Positions 51,258 through 60,533 of a stretch of DNA of 64,000 nt are shown one piece after another. Positions within the stretch are counted from its first letter, which is position 1. Each line of letters starts with the position of its first letter. The stretch lies in NCBI RefSeq assembly GCF_030285625.1, contig NZ_CP127294.1:4808501-4872500 (forward strand), read 5' to 3'. Below the pieces are notes generated by a model. The model had not been told where the DNA came from, did no database searches, and saw nothing but the letters and a program-made list of their open reading frames with translations. The DNA comes from Amycolatopsis sp. 2-15. Lineage in GTDB: Bacteria > Actinomycetota > Actinomycetes > Mycobacteriales > Pseudonocardiaceae. The position numbers and the translations under genes were made by a program.

Positions 51258-51601
51258 CTGGCGACTCTAACTCCGCTCACCTCGCTCGATCTTGGTGCAC
51301 CGGATGCGAGGGAGGAGCGGCGGTCAACCGTGCCTGATCAGCTCTCGTGCAATGGGGTTGACATCACGGAGACGTAAGAAGTACTGACGACGGCGGAGAG
51401 ATCGGTCAGGTCAGGCGCCGCGATACCGGCGAGATTCTTGGGCCGCTGCTTCCGCGAGCTGCGGGTCAACCGACAGGCTCCAGGACCCGATCGCATTCGG
51501 CTTCAAGTCGAACGCTCGCCGGGGCCGCGAGACCGTCGACTGCTACGGGCCTGTCACCGACGCCGGCGACCATGTCGAGTGCCGGCACGACAAGGCCTGA
51601 G
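51258..51601. other. Gap with a possible short coding trace
   Basis: A plus-strand frame near 51485-51600 ends GRETVDCYGPVTDAGDHVEC, then stops at 51600. It has no start or recognised family. Nothing else is visible. Confidence 0.25.
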
Positions 51602-52684
51602 TCAGTTCCGGGGCTTTGGTGCGGGACGCGAGAGGTAGGTGCCCGCGCGCCAGAGCCATTCGAAAGGGCCGTAGGCGAAGCGGGACAGCCACACGTGACT
51701 GAACACCAGCTGGATCAGCCAGATTGGCACGCAAAGAAGCAGGAGCACCGAACTGGGGATCGTCCACGCGGAAGCGAGCGCTCCCACCACGACGAGACCG
51801 AGGATCGCGTGGGTCAGGTAGCTGGTGAGCGCCATGCGGCCGTAGCGCTGCAACGGCAGCAGCGCCGCGCGCAGCCGGGCCGAGCGCAGCAGGAGCACCA
51901 GACCGCTCAGGTACGCGACGGCCGGCACGATGGCGAGGTTCGCCTCGAGCACGTGTGCCAGGTTCCCGTCGGTCAACGACAACGTCCAGGCCCACAGCGC
52001 GACCGTGCCGACGGCCGTTGCCGCGAACAGCGCCCGCACCACCGGCAGGCGTCGTTCGTCGGTCAGGAGGCCGGCGCGCAGCGCCCAGCAGCCCAGTACC
52101 GTGTGTCCGAACGACTGGACCGCGACCGCCGACGCCAGCCACGACATCTGGCCCATGCCGGTGCCCGCGTAGTGGTCCGTCAACGCGACGGTCGTAGTGC
52201 CAAGGTCGCCGCCGAGCCCGACTACCAAGCCGATGGTGAGCAGAACCCCCTGCGGAGCCCGGAACAACAGCGCGAGCAGGGCACCGTTGATCGCGTAGAG
52301 CGTGAGTACGTCCGGCGCGTGCAGCAGAAACGCGTTGGCCAGGCCGAACACGAGAAGGATGGCCATCCGGCGCAGATACGGCGCCCAGAACTTCCCGCGC
52401 CGAGACATGTTCCCGAACTGGATCGCCGCACTCACTCCGAAAAGGAAGGCGAAGATGAGGTGGAACTTGTCGAGCACCAGCAGGTCCACGAGCCGGCCGG
52501 ACCACGTGTCCACCGCAGACGTCACGGGTGCGGGATGGTGGCCGGGGCTGGTCTTCGTGTAGTACGCGCCGATGTTGACCAGCAGGATCGCCATCACGGA
52601 GATCGCGCGGATGATGTCAATCGATTCGATCCGCTGACGGATCACCGGGGTCGCGAGCCCCTGGGTTGGCGAAGTCGTGTTCAC
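51602..52684 (-). CDS. DUF418-type multi-pass membrane protein
   Basis: 360 residues with about nine transmembrane segments. The N-terminal SIDIIRAISVMAILLVNIGA and the C-terminal GRMALTSYLTHAILGLVVVG with FAYGPFEWLWRAGTYL are hallmarks of DUF418/acyltransferase-3-like membrane proteins of unknown substrate. GTG 52684 follows GGAAGGGAAA. No gene is supported in 52685-53016. Confidence 0.88.
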   Translation of the reverse strand: MNTTSPTQGLATPVIRQRIESIDIIRAISVMAILLVNIGAYYTKTSPGHHPAPVTSAVDTWSGRLVDLLVLDKFHLIFAFLFGVSAAIQFGNMSRRGKFWAPYLRRMAILLVFGLANAFLLHAPDVLTLYAINGALLALLFRAPQGVLLTIGLVVGLGGDLGTTTVALTDHYAGTGMGQMSWLASAVAVQSFGHTVLGCWALRAGLLTDERRLPVVRALFAATAVGTVALWAWTLSLTDGNLAHVLEANLAIVPAVAYLSGLVLLLRSARLRAALLPLQRYGRMALTSYLTHAILGLVVVGALASAWTIPSSVLLLLCVPIWLIQLVFSHVWLSRFAYGPFEWLWRAGTYLSRPAPKPRN

Positions 52685-53016
52685 GGATTTCCCTTCCGAG
52701 CGACCGGTTTGGTGTGTCGGCGCCAGCATGCAACTGTCCTGAATGGGCAGACATCATGCTCGGGGATGACGCGGGGTTGTACATTCGGCTGCCCTGGCGC
52801 AATCCTTGTGCAAATTGGCATCGATGTGGCTTTTGCGCAGGAAATTCAGGGACGTTCGCGAGGGATTCGATACTCTCCGCGGTAGACGGGGTGAGGACCG
52901 CGGAGGGGGTCGGCCGGTTTGAATGAAGCTGGGCACGCGGGCTCTACCGCGAGGCATGCTGCGCCCGCATTTGGTCCGCGGCGGAATATGCCTCTCAACA
53001 TCGCCTACGATAACGG

Positions 53017-53808
53017 CTAGCCTGGCTTTGGCACGGCAACGTGAGTTGGCGCCCCTGTTGAGGTGAATACGTGGCTGCGGATGATGTCCGCGACCTTTCT
53101 CGGTTGCTCCATCTGGACCCAGTGCCCGGCGTGCTCGACGCGATGGAAGGCCACGTCTGGTCGCACGGCGTGAAGTTGGGCGGCGGTGATTGGCCGGGAC
53201 GACCTCACGTAGAATATTCGCGATGGGCTTCGGCGGATCTCATCGGGCGCGTCGAAAGCCACGGCGTCGCGCAAGAGCGCGGCACCGACCTCGGGGTCGG
53301 TGTCTTTGACGGCTTGGTCGACCTCGTCGGCGATCGTTGCCTCGGCCTCGTCCCCGAGATTGGCACGGAGAAGGCCGTTCACAGTCTTGTGAAAGCCGTC
53401 GCGATCGAGTGAGCTCGCCAGGCGATCTGCCCAGTCTTTGACGGCGTCGCTGACAATGAGCGAGGAATCGAGCAGAAAGGCGGCCTCGATCTCCTGCGCC
53501 TCGTTCGTCATGCGTAATGCTGTCGTTCCGCCCGCGCTGTGGCCGACAAGTGCTACGCGTGCCGGCGAGAGGTCTTCAATGAGCTGACGGAGTGCCTCGA
53601 TCTGTGCCGTCATGCCGCGAGCGCCTTCCCCTGCCGGCGAGGAGCCGTGTCCGAGGAGGTCGACCGAGACGACGTGTGAGTCGCGACTCAGCTCGTCTGC
53701 CAGAGCGGCGGTTTGTGCCCGCCGTCCGCCGAGGCCGTGCACGAGGACGATCGTCGTTTCCGTCTCGGGTCCTTGCGCGGTGAAGCTCAACAGAGTCCGT
53801 CGTGCCAC
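53017..53808 (-). CDS. Alpha/beta hydrolase
   Basis: 263 residues. The oxyanion motif is IVLVHGLGGRRAQTAALADE, the nucleophile elbow is VALVGHSAGGTTALRMTN (Ser), and the catalytic His is in FHRVEHAGHWVQMEQPRKVA. GTG 53808 has GGAG nine bases upstream; TTG 53814 is too close to it. The promoter side carries an inverted repeat (53833-53867). It is a single gene; the substrate is unknown. Confidence 0.88.
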   Translation of the reverse strand: MARRTLLSFTAQGPETETTIVLVHGLGGRRAQTAALADELSRDSHVVSVDLLGHGSSPAGEGARGMTAQIEALRQLIEDLSPARVALVGHSAGGTTALRMTNEAQEIEAAFLLDSSLIVSDAVKDWADRLASSLDRDGFHKTVNGLLRANLGDEAEATIADEVDQAVKDTDPEVGAALLRDAVAFDAPDEIRRSPSRIFYVRSSRPITAAQLHAVRPDVAFHRVEHAGHWVQMEQPRKVADIIRSHVFTSTGAPTHVAVPKPG

Positions 53809-53832
53809 CGACAACTGCTCCGTTCAAATTAC

Positions 53833-53867
53833 TGAGTGAGGTATTCCTATAATTGTGGCCTAACTCA
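53833..53867. promoter_or_regulatory. Inverted repeat upstream of the hydrolase
   Basis: TGAGTGAGG (53833-53841) and CCTAACTCA (53859-53867) match at eight of nine positions around an AT-rich 17-base centre. This is unusual AT content for this genome, suggesting a regulated promoter. Confidence 0.4.
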
Positions 53868-54557
53868 ATCGCCGAGGACGATGTCTTGTCTTTCGGGCGT
53901 CGGGTACACGCCTGTCGCGATCAAGACATTGAAGCTGTACAGCGAAACCTCGCCGATCAGGCTCTTGGCGAGCTTGTACCGCTGATCTGCGTTGTCCGCG
54001 GCCTGCCCGAGACGCTTCGCGAGCACGCCCGTGCCCATGGTCGGCGTGGTCAGTGACCTCATGCAGTGTTCGAGGCAGCGATCAGTCGCGTCTTACCTCC
54101 GGGGGTAGACCCAAAAGAGTGGCCGTCACCACACCAGAAGATCCGGACCGGTTTCAGCCGGCACGAGTTCGCCATCGGCACTACGAGACGGTTGGCGGCT
54201 CAGGGCATCGATCTGCGGTGCGAGCTGGCGCATGGCTCGCTCCAATCATATGGCCTGGTCGGGCGCTGATGAGGCTCTGCTTCTGGTTCAACCCAGTGCG
54301 TTGGCGTCAGCCGGCGGTAAGAACCGATCGTGGAGTGACGCCGACAAGAAGGTGAGCATGGAGGAGTTGGCGTGACTGGCTTCTTCGTCGTGATCGGCCG
54401 CGACCCCTTGCGCGGGTCGACGACGAACATTCGTCGGCAGTGATCGACTGACCGGCAGGGAACGCGGCAACGGAGTGCCTCGGAACCGCGCTCTGCAGCG
54501 TCAGGACTCACATCGCCGTCGATGGCCGGCTGATGCACTACGAACGGAGGTTCACGA
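53868..54557. other. Gene-poor gap with small uncertain ORFs
   Basis: A minus-strand ORF of 65 codons (53865-54062) begins MRSLTTPTMGTGVLAKRLGQ and contains LYSFNVLIATGVYPTPERQD. A plus-strand one follows at 54066-54269 (includes HQKIRTGFSRHEFAIGTTRR). Neither resembles a known family, and both may be relics. Confidence 0.3.
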
Positions 54558-55268
54558 GTGGCTGCCCAGGAAATCAGGAACCTGATCATCCTTGGATCGG
54601 ACCACGGCGGTTACACGGCCGCGGTACACAGGACGCGCGGGCAGCTTGAACCGTTGGTCCTTCAGGTCGGCACGGAACCTCTGCTCGATACCCAGGGCGA
54701 GACCGGAATCGGCGGGGGCGGCGCGGTCACCGGTAGCGTCGACGGCGAGCTGCTCACCGACGAAGGCAACGACCGAGGGGGCGGCGCCAAGATCGGTGAG
54801 CAGGCGTGCCGCCGCCAGTGTGCGGCGCTGGTGTTCGAACTAATCGGCGGCTACCTCGAGGACGATGTCGACCGGGTCGCTCAGGTCATTCGTCAGGTTG
54901 GCGCAAGCGGGCGGGTGGGTGAGGTGCTCGCCGAGGCGACCCGGTTCACCGCATACCTCACCGCCGAGGCTCGGGCCGCGGGCGTCCGACTCAGGGCCGA
55001 GCAGATCCGGAAAGGGGTGCTGTCGCGGCTGGGGGCGACGGTGCCACCGCACCATGAGTTCGCAGTGTCGACTGCGTTGGACGCCCTCTTCGAGGGGCGG
55101 ATCTACGCGGCGGCCACCGCGTTCGGCCACGGTTCGGCAGGAGACCTGATCGCGCTACACGCTCTGACCGCGTTTACCGCGATGCTCGGCCTCCACGTTT
55201 CCGCAGCCGGCGAATTCACGTCTGCCAACCTCGCGGCCTTCGCGTCGGTAATGCGCCCCCGTGACTGA
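54558..55268 (+). CDS. Hypothetical protein with an RpiB-like first strand
   Basis: 236 residues from a GTG with an excellent GGAGG site. The N-terminus IRNLIILGSDHGGYTAA recalls the sugar-phosphate isomerase RpiB/LacB start, but the expected catalytic segments do not follow; residues 50-80 are Gly-rich. The second half (from about residue 95) is helical (RFTAYLTAEARAAGVRLRAE, LHALTAFTAMLGLHVSAAGE). It looks like a composite of two origins. I do not assign a function. Confidence 0.5.
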   Translation: MAAQEIRNLIILGSDHGGYTAAVHRTRGQLEPLVLQVGTEPLLDTQGETGIGGGGAVTGSVDGELLTDEGNDRGGGAKIGEQACRRQCAALVFELIGGYLEDDVDRVAQVIRQVGASGRVGEVLAEATRFTAYLTAEARAAGVRLRAEQIRKGVLSRLGATVPPHHEFAVSTALDALFEGRIYAAATAFGHGSAGDLIALHALTAFTAMLGLHVSAAGEFTSANLAAFASVMRPRD

Positions 55269-55424
55269 CTGCTCATTGCCAGTGGTGCGCGGTGGGGATC
55301 GCGAGAATCGTGGTGAGAAGTCGGTCGTGATGGTGATCATCGGGGATATCGTCTTAGCGGCGGGGTGGGATAGTCGCCGGAAGTAGAGTCTGCAATGGAT
55401 GTAAGGGCATTCTTTGCTTGAACG

Positions 55425-56195
55425 CTATGAGTGGATACGCTGGTTGATCCAATTTCGGTAGAATGGCACGTCCGTGTAGATACCGGCCTTTTCTGTGCAC
55501 ACGTCGGTCTGTCCGTGGCTGGTGGCGCCGACCAGCAGCCACCGGCCGTCGCGGTTGATCAGAGCCGGGCCGCCCGAGTCTCCACGGCACGCGTTAGCGG
55601 TGCCTCCGTTGTTGTCTGTGCAGAGCTGGCGTGCAGGATTGAAAAAAGGGTCGTTGCAGGCCGACGCGCGGGCGATAGAAGTGTCCAGTTGCTGCAGGAT
55701 CACGGGAGCATCGCAGCCATGCGTCACGCACGTCGTGCCCCAGCCGAGTTCGCGAATCGGTGTCCCGGCCTTCGGTGTGGCGCCGATCGCGACCGGAGCC
55801 GCGACGACCGGTTCCGTGAGGTGCACCAAGGCGATATCATTGTTCAAGTCCGTGTCCCACTTCTCGTGCCGGATGAACCGGTCAGCCCCGACTACCTCCC
55901 CGCCACGTGTGCGATCGGCCGACCCGACCCGGAATTGGTATTGTGCCGGGTCCGCCACATCGAGCGTGTGCGGATCACTCACGCAATGCCCGGCGGTGAC
56001 TAGCCACTGCGAGGCGATCAGGCTGGCACCGCAAATCTGGTCGCCGTTCCTGGTCTGTATGGACGCCATGAAAGTGTAGGTCTCGGTCGCGTTAGTGCCG
56101 CCCACGATTGACGTGCCTGCACTCGCCGGCGTAGCGAGCTCGAGCGCTGCTGTGACGCCGATCAGTAGGCACGCGGTCAGGGTTCGTTTCCTCAT
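55425..56195 (-). CDS. Secreted trypsin-like serine protease (S1 family)
   Basis: 256 residues. A signal peptide spans residues 1 to about 26 (RKRTLTACLLIGVTAALELA). The mature enzyme begins near SIVGGTNATETY (Ile30 region). The triad is His70 (LVTAGHC), Asp120 (NNDIALVHL) and Ser207 (ACRGDSGGPAL). Six Cys residues should form disulfides. A four-box response-regulator array lies 46 bp upstream, so the two-component system at 35563 probably controls it. Extracellular. Confidence 0.93.
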   Translation of the reverse strand: MRKRTLTACLLIGVTAALELATPASAGTSIVGGTNATETYTFMASIQTRNGDQICGASLIASQWLVTAGHCVSDPHTLDVADPAQYQFRVGSADRTRGGEVVGADRFIRHEKWDTDLNNDIALVHLTEPVVAAPVAIGATPKAGTPIRELGWGTTCVTHGCDAPVILQQLDTSIARASACNDPFFNPARQLCTDNNGGTANACRGDSGGPALINRDGRWLLVGATSHGQTDVCTEKAGIYTDVPFYRNWINQRIHS

Positions 56196-56240
56196 GTGTT
56201 TCCTTCCATCAGATTCGGTCGCGAGCGTAACAGGGCGTGG

Positions 56241-56277
56241 CTGAATGAATCCTGAACCAACCTGAGGAAGCCTTCAG
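56241..56277. promoter_or_regulatory. Four-box array matching the two-component array
   Basis: CTGAAT 56241, CTGAAC 56252, CTGAGG 56262 and CTTCAGG 56272. Spacing is 11, 10 and 10 bp, the same as at 35493-35529, in the same orientation relative to the downstream minus-strand gene. The remaining gap 56278-56650 has no gene. Confidence 0.65.
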
Positions 56278-56651
56278 GGATGTGCGCAACCGTTCGCGAT
56301 AATTCCGACCCACACGGCGGTGCAGACGCGCTGTGCTCGACCGTCAGGCACATGAGGGTGGCGCCGACCCTTTTCAGAGTGCCGTGCGTGACGATGGCGC
56401 CCCGTCGTTCACGACCAGCGTCGGGGGTAGCGGCGCGGTGACGAGGGGAGGAGCTGCAACCGGTCCACGGCACTAGGTTTATTTGACTGGACGTTGGTAA
56501 CGGGAGGTACGAATTGACGTGGGGAGAGCATCGCAGGAACGTACTGATCTGCTGCCGGGCCTAATAACCGATAGTTCCCGATTGCCGGTTCTGAGCTGCC
56601 CGAAATCACCTTCGCGTGCTGTCTTATCGGGTCACGGCGCCTCTGTGGTAG

Positions 56652-56679
56652 TTGATCATGCGGTGCACCAGTTTAGGGT
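56652..56679 (+). promoter_or_regulatory. Promoter of the third P450, probably leaderless
   Basis: TTGATC (56652) and TAGGGT (56674), spacer 16 bp, put the start of transcription at about the ATG 56687. The same TAGGGT-then-start geometry occurs at the Rrf2 gene. Confidence 0.45.
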
Positions 56680-56686
56680 GGGATGC

Positions 56687-57895
56687 ATGCGGGTCGTTGT
56701 GGATGGTAAAGCGATGCAGGACGCGCACGGCTTCATGGCGAAGCTGCGCGCGTCAGCGCCGGTGTGCCCGGCTTCGGAGGCCCGCCAGGCGGCGGCTGTA
56801 CTCGTCACCCGTTACGAGGATGTGCGCGCTCTCGTCGGTGACGGCCGCGTCCGCCACGACGTCCGGTCGAAGGCCGAACAGGAGGCCGCGGCCGAGCAGC
56901 GGGAGCTCACGCCGCGCGAAGAGCTGATGCACCGGGCGCTGGGCATCAGCATGATCTACCGCGACCCGCCCGACCACACGCGGCTGCGCAGGCTGGTTAA
57001 CCGGGCCTTCACCCCGCGAGCGGTCGAACGGCTCCGCCCGCCGCTGTCGACGGTGATCGACGAGCTGATCGCCGCGTTCACTCCGGGCCGGCCGGTGGAC
57101 CTGGTGGCCGAGTTCGCCGTGCCGCTGACCACCTTCGCGATCTGTGAGCTGCTCGGGATCCCGCAGGACGAACGCGCCGCGTTCTGGGGCTGGTCGCAGG
57201 AGATCAACGACGCCGAACTCGGCGACGGGTACTACGAAGCGCTCGCCGAAGCCGTCGCATACCTGACCGCCCTGATCGAACGCAAGCGGGCCAACCCCGG
57301 GACGGACTTGCTCTCCGAACTCATCGCAGTGTCCGATGAGGACGGTGACCGGCTGAGCGCGGACGAGCTGGTCGCCACTTCGCTGCTGCTGTTGATCGCC
57401 GGCCACGACACGTCGGTGCACCTGATCGCCAACGCGGTGCTGTGCCTGCTGACTTCGCCGGACCAGCTGGCCGCGTTGCGCGCCGATCCTTCGTTGGTGG
57501 ACAACGTCGTGGAAGAGGTGCTGCGGTACGAGTCCCCGGTGAACATCCTGCCGCCGCGGTTCGCGGGCTCGGCGATCGAGCTGGCAGGCGGGACCATTCC
57601 GGAAGGCGAGATGGTGCTGCTGTCGGTGCTGTCGGCCAACCGCGACGAATCGGTGTTCCCGGACCCGGACCGGTTCGACATCACCCGGTCGACCGCCGGG
57701 CACCTGGCCTTCGGACACGGCATCCACTACTGCCCGGGCGCGCCACTGGCCCGGATGGAGGGCCGGCTCGCCATAGCCGCTCTGGTCGCGCGGTTTCCGC
57801 ACCTGCGGCTCGCCGTCCCGCCGGCGGAGGTCCGGTGGCGCGACAGCACGTTGATGCACGGCCTGGAGAGCCTGCCGGTCCGGACGGGCTCATGA
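56687..57895 (+). CDS. Cytochrome P450 (CYP105/107-like)
   Basis: 402 residues, the usual bacterial length. The I-helix is LLLIAGHDTSVHLIANAV with intact acid-Thr, ExxR is EEVLRYESPVNI, and the haem loop is LAFGHGIHYCPGAPLARME with Cys349. Compared with the two cluster P450s it is a standard secondary-metabolism type, and it stands alone, with no ferredoxin next to it. ATG 56687 gives family length and fits a leaderless promoter. Confidence 0.93.
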   Translation: MRVVVDGKAMQDAHGFMAKLRASAPVCPASEARQAAAVLVTRYEDVRALVGDGRVRHDVRSKAEQEAAAEQRELTPREELMHRALGISMIYRDPPDHTRLRRLVNRAFTPRAVERLRPPLSTVIDELIAAFTPGRPVDLVAEFAVPLTTFAICELLGIPQDERAAFWGWSQEINDAELGDGYYEALAEAVAYLTALIERKRANPGTDLLSELIAVSDEDGDRLSADELVATSLLLLIAGHDTSVHLIANAVLCLLTSPDQLAALRADPSLVDNVVEEVLRYESPVNILPPRFAGSAIELAGGTIPEGEMVLLSVLSANRDESVFPDPDRFDITRSTAGHLAFGHGIHYCPGAPLARMEGRLAIAALVARFPHLRLAVPPAEVRWRDSTLMHGLESLPVRTGS

Positions 57896-58120
57896 TGGTG
57901 TCCGGACCGGACGATTACACACTGGGCCGGTCCTCGGCCGAGACCGCAGCCCGACGAAGTGCGTAGTCGCTTCGTAGCAGCCGAAGCTTGCGAAACCCGC
58001 GGCGAGTGTTTCGCTACCCCGAAGCTGCCGTTCACCCTCGTACACCGTGACGACGCCGTCAGGGGCGAACAGATCAGCCTGTTCCGCTGGCGTGCGGCGA
58101 TCCGCGTAATACGCGATGAC
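57890..58120 (-). pseudogene. SnoaL-like remnant antisense to the P450 end
   Basis: A 76-codon minus-strand frame between stops, with no start, reads IAYYADRRTPAEQADLFAPD, GVVTVYEGERQLRGSETLAA, GFASFGCYEATTHFV, which is the N-terminal half of an NTF2/SnoaL protein. It then shifts to unrelated sequence and overlaps the P450 by six bases. Confidence 0.55.
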
Positions 58121-58879
58121 TCACACCCCACGGCATCCCTCCCCTGTGGATGATCAACTGTTGGCGGCCGGCCGCGGTTGCCTCTTACCGCCTCCCGGGA
58201 TCAGATCCGGTCGTTTGTCGGGCCGGTAGAAGTAGCGAGACTGCCCGGAGCCGCGCGACGGACGGTGTATCCGACGCTCGCCGGTCAGCTAGTTGGACTA
58301 GATGGTCCTCTATGGTGCATGATGGTCCCGAGGGAACAACGGTGCGTTGGGTGAGCTCAGTGGCGCTGTCCGCTGAACTTTGACGTAAGTTCGCGAGGAG
58401 GGTTGCCATGGTGAGTGGGTCGGGCTCCATGTCGAGTTCACCACAGCGGAGCCGCCGTGCGGTCGTGCACGCCTCTAGCTCCCCGGCGGGCACCTCCGAG
58501 ATTCAGCATGTGCGGTGGTCGAGGTGTCGTTGGGCGAGGGGAAGCCGGAGTGGTCTCAGCGATTTGCGGCCGAATTCCGTTTAAGCAGTGCCCGCAGGTA
58601 GTAGGCGGTAGAAGCTTTGGCCTGGTACCCCCCCTGATCTTGTTGCTGAATTAGTGTATTCTTTTTGTCAGTCAGCTCTTGATCAACTAGGCCCACAGTG
58701 ACCACACGAGTTCACTTCCGTGTCGGCGCAACACGCCGTGATCATCGCGAGACGACGGTCGTCCAGCACAATGCGCGGTCTGCCCTCGGCGTTCGATGCC
58801 CTCCCTTATGCACGGTGAAATTTCGCAATGTTTTCCCTGATATTTAGTTCGCCCTGGTATCCGACGAAACGGAAGAACT
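58121..58879. other. Gene-free, partly AT-rich gap
   Basis: No gene is supported over about 750 bp. The stretch 58620-58690 is AT-rich for this genome, and 58820-58870 holds the promoter side of the FAD oxidase. Confidence 0.4.
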
Positions 58880-60295
58880 ATGCGCGAAACTCTTTGGAAT
58901 TCTGCCCTTTCGTCCACGCGAGCTGAGGAGCTGGCCGTCCTTCGCCAAGAAGTCATCGGTGAGGTTCTCGTCCCGGGGCAGCCGCGTTATGCGGACGAAT
59001 GCCGGCAGTACAACTTGTTGGCCGCCCTGGAGCCCGAGGTTGTGGTCAGCGCGGCCCGCGCGGCGGATGTCGCGGCGGCGGTGAGGTTTGCCGGGGCCCG
59101 GGGGTTGCCTGTTGCGGTGAAGAACTCGGGCCATCAGGTGGTTTCCTCTGCGCGTGGCGCTGTGCTGGTCACGACGCGACAGATGAAAGGCATCTCGATC
59201 GACGTAGCGCGCCGAAGGGCTCGCGTGGCAGCCGGTGTGATTTGGCAGGAGGTCATCGACGAGGCGGCGCGGCACGGTCTGGCTCCGCTGAGCGGTTCGG
59301 CGCCGGACGTGGGGGTGACCGGGTACACGCTGGGCGGAGGGCAAAGCCCAGTCCTCGGTCGGAGCCTGGGCTACGCGGCCGACCACGTGCATTCCCTCGA
59401 CGTTGTGACGGCCGACGGGCAGCTGCGCACGGTGACTGCCGAGAGCGAACCCGACCTGTTCTGGGCGCTGCGTGGTTGCAAGGGTAATTTCGGGGTGGTC
59501 ACGGCGCTGGAGTTCGAGCTGTTCCCCGTCACTCGGTTCTACGGGGGCTCCCTGTATTTCGCGGGCGCGCACCTGGCCGAAATTCTGCACGCTTGGCGCG
59601 TGTGGGTCACCGGCTTGCCAGTAGAGGCGACTTCGTCGATCGCCGTGCAGCGATTGCCCGTGCTTCCCGAGCTGCCGGAGCCGCTGAGGGGAGCGAACGT
59701 GGTCCACCTCCGTTACGCGCACCTCGGGTCCGAACAGGACGCCGAGCGTCTGCTCGCCCCGATGCGCGCTGTCGAACCGGCGGTCCTCGACGCGATGTCA
59801 GAGCTGCCCTACACGGCTTCGCGGCGGATTCACAACGACCCCGAAGACCCGATGCCGTACTGGGACAGGACGACCTCACTGCGGGAGTTCTCCGCCGAGG
59901 CTGTCGAGGCCTTCGTGGGGGTCCTCGGTCCTGAGTCTGGTTCGCAGCTGGTCAATGTCGAAATCCGGTACCTGGGGGGTGCCTTCGATCGGGAGCCGGC
60001 CGTCGCCAACAGCGTCTCCACGCGGGGTGTGCCGTTCGTCGTGTTCGGCTTCGGCGTCGGCGGGCCTGATCAGGCCGAACTGATGCGCGGCAGCCTGGCC
60101 GCGGTGATCGACGCGCTGGCCCCGTGGTCAGCGGAGCGCCGGATGGCCAACTTCCTTTCCCGGGACGAGGCCACCAGTCCGGCCGAAATGGAAAAGGTGT
60201 TCGGTACCGAACGCTACGCCCGCCTGGTCGAGATCAAAAAAGCCCACGACCCGGCCAACGTGTTCCGGCTGAACCACAACATCCCGGCCGCCTGA
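58880..60295 (+). CDS. FAD-binding (berberine-bridge/6-hydroxynicotine oxidase type) oxidoreductase
   Basis: 471 residues, PCMH fold. FAD-binding landmarks are LPVAVKNSGHQVVSSARGAV with the covalent-type His, SAPDVGVTGYTLGGGQSPVL and GCKGNFGVVTALEFELFP; the substrate domain ends NVFRLNHNIPA. The Cys that many bicovalent relatives use is Ala here. Such enzymes oxidise alcohols, amines or ring positions. GGAAGAA precedes ATG 58880. A truncated copy of its FAD region lies at 41938. Confidence 0.92.
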   Translation: MRETLWNSALSSTRAEELAVLRQEVIGEVLVPGQPRYADECRQYNLLAALEPEVVVSAARAADVAAAVRFAGARGLPVAVKNSGHQVVSSARGAVLVTTRQMKGISIDVARRRARVAAGVIWQEVIDEAARHGLAPLSGSAPDVGVTGYTLGGGQSPVLGRSLGYAADHVHSLDVVTADGQLRTVTAESEPDLFWALRGCKGNFGVVTALEFELFPVTRFYGGSLYFAGAHLAEILHAWRVWVTGLPVEATSSIAVQRLPVLPELPEPLRGANVVHLRYAHLGSEQDAERLLAPMRAVEPAVLDAMSELPYTASRRIHNDPEDPMPYWDRTTSLREFSAEAVEAFVGVLGPESGSQLVNVEIRYLGGAFDREPAVANSVSTRGVPFVVFGFGVGGPDQAELMRGSLAAVIDALAPWSAERRMANFLSRDEATSPAEMEKVFGTERYARLVEIKKAHDPANVFRLNHNIPAA

Positions 60296-60470
60296 CCGGG
60301 CGTTCCGCTAGGGCGAGTCGGGCACAGCCTCGGTCCTGGTGTTCACGACGTGGACGACCTCGCAGCGACAGACGACGGGGAGTTTGATGCCCCATGGATG
60401 TCAAGCGATCTTTGCCCTCTGAACTGCGACTACGGAGTCGCGCACTTTCGTTTCGTTCGCGAGGTTGACC

Positions 60471-60503
60471 CCTCGCGGGGGACCGGGAAACCCCGACGCG
60501 AGG
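60471..60503. terminator. Hairpin between convergent FAD oxidase and acylase genes
   Basis: CCTCGCGGGG pairs with CCCC-GA-CGCGAGG around a GACCGGGAAA loop. It suits both directions. Confidence 0.55.
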
Positions 60504-60533
60504 CGGCTTCGTCGCGCACCTCGCGTAGGGAAG

